NCBI GenBank assembly: GCA_020444165.1
Contig: JAHLLK010000016.1
Span: 1-64,000, forward strand
Source of the DNA: Deltaproteobacteria bacterium
GTDB lineage: Bacteria; Desulfobacterota; Desulfarculia; Desulfarculales; Desulfarculaceae
Length of the DNA: 64,000 nt
Reading direction: 5' to 3'
Translations under genes and position numbers: made by a program
Shown here: positions 59,039 through 64,000 of the stretch, piece after piece
How the letters are laid out: the number at the start of each line of letters is the position of its first letter
How positions within the stretch are numbered: the stretch's first letter is position 1
Notes under the pieces: model-generated
Databases searched by the model: none
The model's input: only the letters and a program-made list of their open reading frames with translations
What the model was told of the DNA's origin: nothing

Positions 59039-59704
59039 TCAGGAAACCTCGTTGATTTTCTTGATGTCCTCTTCCCGGCCCACCATCACCAGGACATCGC
59101 TGTCCTTGATGACAAAGCTGGCCGGGGGCACGATCACGAAATTGTCGGGCACCAGCTCCTTGATGGCGATGACGTAGATCTTGAAGCGGGCCCGCAGGTT
59201 CAGCTCGGCCAGGGTCTTGCCCACGAAGCTCTTGGGCGGGGCGATCTGCAAGAGGCTGTAGCCCTTTTCCAAGGGCAGGAAATCGATCATGTTGGGGGCC
59301 GAAAGCCCCTTTGCGATGCGCAGGGCCATGGCCTTTTCCGGCTCGATGATCTCGCGGGCCCCCACCCGGGAGAGGATCTTGCCGTGGTCCTCGTTCAGGG
59401 CCTTGGCCAGGATATGCTTGACCCCCAGCTCGTTCAGGTACAGGGTGATGAGGATGCTGCGGCTGGTGTCCGAACCGGTGCTGACCACGGCGGCGTCCAC
59501 CTCCTTCAGGCCCAAGACCGCCAGTTTGTCCTTGTCCGTGGCGTCCAGGACGATGGCCTCGGTGGCGTAAGCGTCCATGCGCTGCACCCGCTCCTGGTCC
59601 CGGTCGATGGCCACCACCTCATGGCCGTCCTCGTAGAGGGTGCGGGCCACGTGATAGCCGAACTTGCCCAGCCCGATCACCACGAATCTCTTCTTCTTCT
59701 TCAT
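59039..59704 (-). CDS. ktrA: KtrA/TrkA-type potassium channel regulatory subunit
   Basis: 221 residues. An RCK_N domain with intact VVIGLGKFGYHVARTL and VVAIDRDQERV, and an RCK_C domain ending SDVLVMVGREEDIKKINEV. Gating partner of the adjacent KtrB-type channel, from which it is separated by 2 nt (TGATCATG). Compared with the system 1 subunits it has all nucleotide motifs in one full-length protein. Confidence 0.94.
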   Translation of the reverse strand: MKKKKRFVVIGLGKFGYHVARTLYEDGHEVVAIDRDQERVQRMDAYATEAIVLDATDKDKLAVLGLKEVDAAVVSTGSDTSRSILITLYLNELGVKHILAKALNEDHGKILSRVGAREIIEPEKAMALRIAKGLSAPNMIDFLPLEKGYSLLQIAPPKSFVGKTLAELNLRARFKIYVIAIKELVPDNFVIVPPASFVIKDSDVLVMVGREEDIKKINEVS

Positions 59705-59706
59705 GA

Positions 59707-61074
59707 TCAGCCTACCATCATTCTTTCTTCGGCGTATTCGATGTCCTGGTTGCGGTCGCCGCCCAGGAGCAGGTAGGAGAACGTGGGCACGCCCATGCGG
59801 CCGATGAGCATGAGCGCGATGACGAGTATCTTGGCCCCGCCGTCCAGGGTGGGGGTGACCCCCAGGGAAAGCCCCACCGTGCCGAAGGCGCTGACCACCT
59901 CGAAGAGGTAGGCCAAAAAGGGCCGGGGAGGCCCCAGGGGATTGGCCGAGAATTCCTGGGCCAACAGGATCAGGAACACCCCCACCCCCACGATGCCCAC
60001 CGACAGGACGAACAGGGAGATGCTTTTGCTGACCACCTCCCGGGGCAGGGTCTTCTTGTACAGGTTCACTCGCTGGCGGCCCCGCAGCCGGGAGAGGCTG
60101 TACATCCCCAGGATGGCCAGGGTGGTGGTCTTGATGCCGCCGCCGCAGGAGCCGGGCGAGGCCCCGAAGAACATCAGGAACACCATGAAGCTCAGGGTGG
60201 TGGTGCCGAGCGTGGTGAGGTCCACGGTGTTGAACCCGGCGGTGCGGCAGGTCACCGACTGGAACAGGGACACCAGCCAGAGGTCCGGGCCCTCGGGCGT
60301 CTTGCCCATCCCGAAGCCCTCCAACAGGTAGAATAGGGCCGACCCGGAGAGGATCAGGACCAGGGTGGTGAGCCCCACCACCTTGGTCTGCAGGGAGAGG
60401 CGGCGGTGCGTCTGGCGGTTCCGGAGGCGCTGGTACAGCTCGAACACCACCGGAAAGCCGATGCCGCCCAGGACGATGAGCCCGCAGATGGTGAAGTTCA
60501 GCAGCAGGCTGGAGCGGTCGGCCATGAAGCTCTGGGCGAACAGGCTGAAGCCCGCGTTGCAAAAGGCGCTTACCGCGTGGAACACCGCCTGGTACAGGGC
60601 CTCGGCCCAGGGAAAGGTGCGGTGGAAATGCACGAACAAAAGCGCCGCGCCCAAGCCCTCGGTGACAAAGGTGAAGATCACCACCGAATACACCAGGCTG
60701 TAGATGTCCCGGCGGGGGGTGTGGGCGAAGACGTCCTGCATGGCCAAACGCTGGCGGAAAGGCACCCGCCGGCCCAGGAAGGCAAAGAGGGCCACGGACA
60801 CGGTCATGATGCCCAGCCCGCCCAGCTGCATCAGGGCCAGGATCACCAATTGCCCCCAAAAGGAGAACTGCCCGCCGGTGTCCACCACGGTCAGCCCGGT
60901 GACGCACACCGCGCTGGTGGAGGTGAACAGGGCGTCCAGGGGGGAAACGCCGGCCCCCCGGCTGGACCAGGGCAGCCACAACAGAAACGCCCCCACCAGG
61001 ATCAAGAGGGCATAGCTCAGCACCAGGAGCATGGCCGGACTCATTTTGGCCAGGGGACGCGGGGTCATGTTCAT
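59707..61074 (-). CDS. ktrB: KtrB/TrkH-type potassium channel subunit (system 2)
   Basis: 455 residues. Pore loops TSAVCVTGLTVVD, FHAVSAFCNAGFSLF, FQSVTCRTAGFNTVD and FEVVSAFGTVGLSLGV, each with the filter Gly, plus the middle gate region ASPGSCGGGIKTTTLAI. Typical KtrB length. The ATG at 61074 has no clear ribosome site, and a hairpin (61080-61102) sits just upstream; an ATG two codons later is possible. A complete Ktr system with ktrA. Confidence 0.94.
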   Translation of the reverse strand: MNMTPRPLAKMSPAMLLVLSYALLILVGAFLLWLPWSSRGAGVSPLDALFTSTSAVCVTGLTVVDTGGQFSFWGQLVILALMQLGGLGIMTVSVALFAFLGRRVPFRQRLAMQDVFAHTPRRDIYSLVYSVVIFTFVTEGLGAALLFVHFHRTFPWAEALYQAVFHAVSAFCNAGFSLFAQSFMADRSSLLLNFTICGLIVLGGIGFPVVFELYQRLRNRQTHRRLSLQTKVVGLTTLVLILSGSALFYLLEGFGMGKTPEGPDLWLVSLFQSVTCRTAGFNTVDLTTLGTTTLSFMVFLMFFGASPGSCGGGIKTTTLAILGMYSLSRLRGRQRVNLYKKTLPREVVSKSISLFVLSVGIVGVGVFLILLAQEFSANPLGPPRPFLAYLFEVVSAFGTVGLSLGVTPTLDGGAKILVIALMLIGRMGVPTFSYLLLGGDRNQDIEYAEERMMVG

Positions 61075-61182
61075 CCCGAGCAGGCTGGGGAAAACAGCCT
61101 GCGAGGCGCGTCAAAAAAGGCGCACCAAATTGCGTGGTTTTGAAATTGCATAAGGCCCCGGAGGGACTTTTTCAACTCCCTG

Positions 61183-61779
61183 CTAAAAAGCGGCGCCCGG
61201 CGCCACAGGAGAGGGGCCGGTGAAAAACGGGCATTGGCGGTGCGCCGGACCGTGGCAAAAATGCCGGCGGCGCAGAGCCCCCAGGACCAGCCGGTTCCCG
61301 TAGCCCCCACACACCGCCATCTCCTTGCCGGCGCCGGCCGCGGCGTGGTTCAGGCAGGGACAGACCTCGGCCAGCACCCCTTCCAGGGGCCGGCAGGTGG
61401 GGGGCAGGCCCTCCTCCCCGGCCAAAAAGGGCAGCGGTGAAAAGGCCGGCCCGACCACCAGGCCCACCCACTCCACCGCCGCCCGGGCCAAACCGGCCAA
61501 CACCCCCCGGTGGATATCCCGCAAAATGCAAACCAGGGGGGTGGCCGCCAGCTCCGGCCGGCGGCGGAGCGCCGCCGCCAGATCGAATAGTGATGTCAGT
61601 TCCCGCTCACCCCGCCAGTCCATGGCCAACAGGATCTGGGCGGGGCGGGTCTCCACGGTCCGGGCCAGGAAGGACAAGGGGCTCTGAAACTCCTCCAGCC
61701 CGCGCACCCCGGGGTGGTTGAGGCTTCCCCGGGGGTTGAAGTAGAGGCAGGGACTCCCGCCTGCGGCATCTGGGTACAT
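61183..61779 (-). CDS. Uncharacterised protein with C-terminal Cys/His cluster
   Basis: 198 residues from ATG 61779 (GGGAGGAAGG). I do not recognise the family. The middle region ILLAMDWRGERELTSLFDLA and VCILRDIHRGVLAGLARAAVEWVGLVVGP alternates strand and helix like a receiver or Rossmann fold, but without an obvious acceptor Asp. The C-terminus has CPCLNHAA, CGGYGNRLVLG and FCHGPAHRQCPFF, a cysteine/histidine set reminiscent of small metal or cluster sites in deltaproteobacterial signalling proteins. It lies upstream of ktrB on the same strand. Confidence 0.6.
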   Translation of the reverse strand: MYPDAAGGSPCLYFNPRGSLNHPGVRGLEEFQSPLSFLARTVETRPAQILLAMDWRGERELTSLFDLAAALRRRPELAATPLVCILRDIHRGVLAGLARAAVEWVGLVVGPAFSPLPFLAGEEGLPPTCRPLEGVLAEVCPCLNHAAAGAGKEMAVCGGYGNRLVLGALRRRHFCHGPAHRQCPFFTGPSPVAPGAAF

Positions 61780-62259
61780 GGCCTTCCTCCCGCTGGCAAA
61801 CACCGGCGGAACACCGCCGGCCTTCCCGGCGGAATGCATCAGGCGGGCCAACCACCTCCAATTATGTCTTATGACTCAGGTTATTCCCGAAAGGCCCCTT
61901 GGCGGTCCCCCGGGACCAGGCGGCCGGGCGGCCCAGGCTTGCAAGGCGCAAGGAATCGGCCCTGCATAATGCAAGACCGCCCGGCTGCGCCAGATGCCGG
62001 CTGACTGCGCCCACGGCCTTCGCTCCAACCACGACGTGGCTTTGGCTACGCCTCCGGTTATCACTTGTCCGTCGCCTTGCCGGCAAACATCTGGCTGTGC
62101 CGGTCCTGGATATAAAACGTCACCAGTAAAACCGGCGCCCAGCCCATGACGAAAAATCCCAACCAACCCACTAAAGTTTTTTTGAGGAAACGGGGTGTGG
62201 GGGGAAACCCCTTTTTGTTCACAAAAAGGGGTTTCCCCCCACATTCTTCCCCTTCCCCC
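61780..62259. other. Spacer between the NtrC-type regulator and the Cys-rich protein gene
   Basis: No gene supported. It contains the hairpin repeat at 62197-62242 next to the regulator stop. A minus-strand CATAAT near 61862 might be a -10 for the downstream gene, without a clear -35. Confidence 0.5.
62197..62242. repeat. Dispersed hairpin repeat, copy 5 (probable terminator)
   Basis: A perfect 22-bp stem (62197-62218 with 62221-62242), GTG6A3C4T5GT and its complement. Preceded by AAAGTTTTTTTGAGG and placed 17 nt beyond the regulator stop, as in copies 1 and 2. Confidence 0.85.
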
Positions 62260-63597
62260 TCAAGCCAAACCGTATTTTTTGCGTTTGCGCCAGAGGGTGG
62301 CCGGATCGATGCCCAGGACCTGGGCGGCTTCCTCCATGGTGCGGGTGCGGGCCAGCACGTAGGCGATGTGTTCCCGCTCCAGGGTTTCCAGGCTTTTCAG
62401 GCCCGCGGCCGCGGCTTCGCCGGGGCGGAAGCCCGCCACTTGGGGCGGCAGGTCCCCGGGTTCCAGGCGGGGCCCCGGGGCCACGATCACCGCCCGTTGC
62501 AGGGCGTTGATCAGCTCCCGCACGTTGCCGGGCCAGGGATAGGCGGTGAGGAGTTCCAGGGCCGCGGGGCTGAGCTCGCCCAGGGCCTTGCCGTGCTCGC
62601 GGTTCAGGCGCTTCAGGTAAAGCCCGGCCAGGAGGGGGATATCCTCGGGCCGCTCCCGCAGCGGCGGCAGGGCCAGTTCCACCACGTTCAGGCGGTAGTA
62701 GAGGTCTTCCCGGAACACCCCCTCTTCCACCGCCCGCTCCAGGTTCCGGTTGGTGGCGGCCACGATGCGGGCGTCCACCCGGCGGGCCTGGGTGCCGCCC
62801 ACGGGGGTGAACTCGCGGCTCTGCAAGAAATGCAGGAGCTTGGCTTGCATGGCCGCGGACATCTCGGTCACCTCGTCCAGGAACACGGTGCCGCCCTCGG
62901 CCTGGGCCAGCTTGCCGGTCTTGTCGGCCAGGGCTCCGGTGAAGGAGCCCTTGAGGTGGCCGAAGAGATCGCTCTCCAAGAGGTTCTCCTGCAAGACCGT
63001 GCAGTCCACCCGGATGAAGGGGCCGGCCCGCCGGGGGCTCCAGTCGTGGATCAGCTGGGCCAACACCCCCTTGCCGGTGCCGCTTTCCCCGGTGAGGAGG
63101 ATGCCGGCCGCGGAGTCGGCCGCCTGGCGGGCCACCTTCAAAAGGGCGCGGACCTGGCGGCTCCTGGTGACGAAATCGCCCTCCCGCGCTATGCCCTGGA
63201 GCTGCTCCTCCAGGCTGGCCACCTGGGCCTCCAGGCTGTCCATCCGGCCCATGAGGCGCAAAAGGTGCTCCAGCTGGGCGGGAGTGAAGGGCTTGGCCAG
63301 GTAATCGAAGGCGCCTTCCTTCACGGCCTGCACGGCGGTCTCGATGGTGGCGTGGGCCGTTACCATCACCACCCGGGCCGGGTGGCCCGTGGCCTTGATG
63401 CGCCGGAGTACCTCCAGGCCGTCCATGTCCGGCAGCTTCAGGTCCAGGAGCACCACCTGGGGCCTGGCCGCGGCCAGCTTGGCCAGGGCCTCCTTGCCGC
63501 TGGCCGCGGTGGTCACCTGAAAGCCCTGCTCCTCCAGATAGAACTCCAGGGTGGTCAGGATGTTCTGGTCATCGTCAACTATCAGCGCCCGGTCCAT
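62260..63597 (-). CDS. NtrC-family sigma-54-dependent response regulator
   Basis: 445 residues: receiver (Asp9/Asp10, acceptor Asp52 in LLDLKLPDMDG, Lys in DYLAKPF), AAA+ domain with Walker A GESGTGKG (170-177) and the sigma-54 contact loop GSFTGA (217-222), then a Fis-type HTH (MEEAAQVLGIDPATLWRKRKKYG). The contact loop has Ser in place of the usual Ala of GAFTGA, a natural variant that may still support sigma-54 contact. The upstream kinase gene overlaps by 23 nt. Confidence 0.94.
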   Translation of the reverse strand: MDRALIVDDDQNILTTLEFYLEEQGFQVTTAASGKEALAKLAAARPQVVLLDLKLPDMDGLEVLRRIKATGHPARVVMVTAHATIETAVQAVKEGAFDYLAKPFTPAQLEHLLRLMGRMDSLEAQVASLEEQLQGIAREGDFVTRSRQVRALLKVARQAADSAAGILLTGESGTGKGVLAQLIHDWSPRRAGPFIRVDCTVLQENLLESDLFGHLKGSFTGALADKTGKLAQAEGGTVFLDEVTEMSAAMQAKLLHFLQSREFTPVGGTQARRVDARIVAATNRNLERAVEEGVFREDLYYRLNVVELALPPLRERPEDIPLLAGLYLKRLNREHGKALGELSPAALELLTAYPWPGNVRELINALQRAVIVAPGPRLEPGDLPPQVAGFRPGEAAAAGLKSLETLEREHIAYVLARTRTMEEAAQVLGIDPATLWRKRKKYGLA

Positions 63598-64000
63598 GGC
63601 CCGTCCCTTCCCCCAGGGGGATCCAGAAGGTGAACCCGGTGCCCTGGCCCGGGCGGCTCTCCACCGAGATGTCGCCCCGGTGCTCCTCGATGATCTCTTT
63701 CACGATGGCCAGGCCCAGGCCGATGGCCCCCTGGGCCTCGCGCTCGGAGAACTGGGCGTAGCGGTCAAAGATGTGGGGCAGATAGGCCGGGTCCATGCCC
63801 ACCCCGGTGTCCTGGCACTGGAACACCAGCCGGCCGCCCGACCGGGCCACGGCCAGGCTCACCCGGCCGCCGGCCGGGGTGTAACGCAGCGCGTTGCCCA
63901 CCAGGTTGGTGATGACCCAGGGAAAGCGGAAGGAATCCATGGGGGCCGGGGGCAGGCGGTCCTCGAAGCTTATGGCCAGCTCCACCCCCTTTTCCTCAGC
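63575..64000 (-). CDS. Sensor histidine kinase, partial (5' end outside window)
   Basis: The frame is open to the window edge; 141 residues of the C-terminus are visible. Only the ATPase domain is seen: N box NLVGNALRYTPAGG, D box DTGVGMDP, F box FDRYAQFSE, and G box GAIGLGLAIV. It ends in a Gly-rich tail that overlaps the start of the regulator gene by 23 nt, an unusually long overlap pointing to coupled translation. The sensor part lies outside the window. Confidence 0.9.
   Translation of the reverse strand, partial: AEEKGVELAISFEDRLPPAPMDSFRFPWVITNLVGNALRYTPAGGRVSLAVARSGGRLVFQCQDTGVGMDPAYLPHIFDRYAQFSEREAQGAIGLGLAIVKEIIEEHRGDISVESRPGQGTGFTFWIPLGEGTGHGPGADS

Overview
This is a GC-rich bacterial chromosome segment with no rRNA, tRNA, transposase or phage genes that I could see. 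The gene content suggests an anaerobic Desulfobacterota (deltaproteobacterial) lineage, perhaps Desulfarculales-like: EtfA with a fused ferredoxin, a lactate/glycolate oxidation locus of Lut, TRAP and GlcDF type, several sigma-54 two-component systems, and short G/C-rich hairpin repeats between genes. The lineage is an inference from gene content only.

Layout. (1) 1-22115, almost all on the minus strand, is a housekeeping string read from right to left: yceD-rpmF-plsX-acyl-CoA dehydrogenase-etfB-etfA-fabG-acpP-fabF-rpiB-dCMP deaminase-nrdR-ribD, then ribE-GNAT-ribBA-ribH. Between ribD and ribE lies an accessory block of a tandem periplasmic binding protein, a cysteine-rich sensor kinase, a sigma-54 response regulator and a secreted HEAT-repeat protein. 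The HEAT gene has a sigma-54 promoter and two matching palindromes, so sensor, activator and probable target sit together. (2) 22116-27716 holds divergent promoters, greA, an AmpG-like permease, a hybrid sensor kinase and a thioesterase. (3) 27717-33398 holds a 57-bp tandem repeat array, then two paralogous lipoproteins and a 451-residue protein that looks like a compact fusion of the type VI sheath proteins TssB and TssC, then a chemoreceptor. No other type VI genes are present. (4) 33744-43974 is a carboxylate utilisation locus. The minus-strand operon dctPQM-lutC-lutBA-usp is divergent from glcD-glcF-gntR across a leader that carries a FadR/LldR-type operator. dctP has an in-frame TAA. (5) 44112-47679 is gatB-mtnA-ilvE. 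(6) 47953-48767 is a lower-GC gene pair ending in a RelE-like protein. (7) 48946-53673 holds a secreted protein, a divergent phosphoglycerate kinase followed in frame by an open Pro/Ala/Glu-rich stretch ending in two membrane helices, an AEC transporter and an FkbM methyltransferase. (8) 53771-61779 is a potassium island with two TrkH/KtrB-type channels, three TrkA/KtrA-type subunits, a sensor kinase and a TPR-bearing response regulator. (9) 62260-64000 is a second NtrC-type regulator with its sensor kinase, cut by the window edge.

The best candidates for undescribed biology are the orphan TssB-TssC-like fusion with its two lipoproteins, and the compact binding protein-kinase-sigma-54-HEAT circuit lodged inside the riboflavin cluster.
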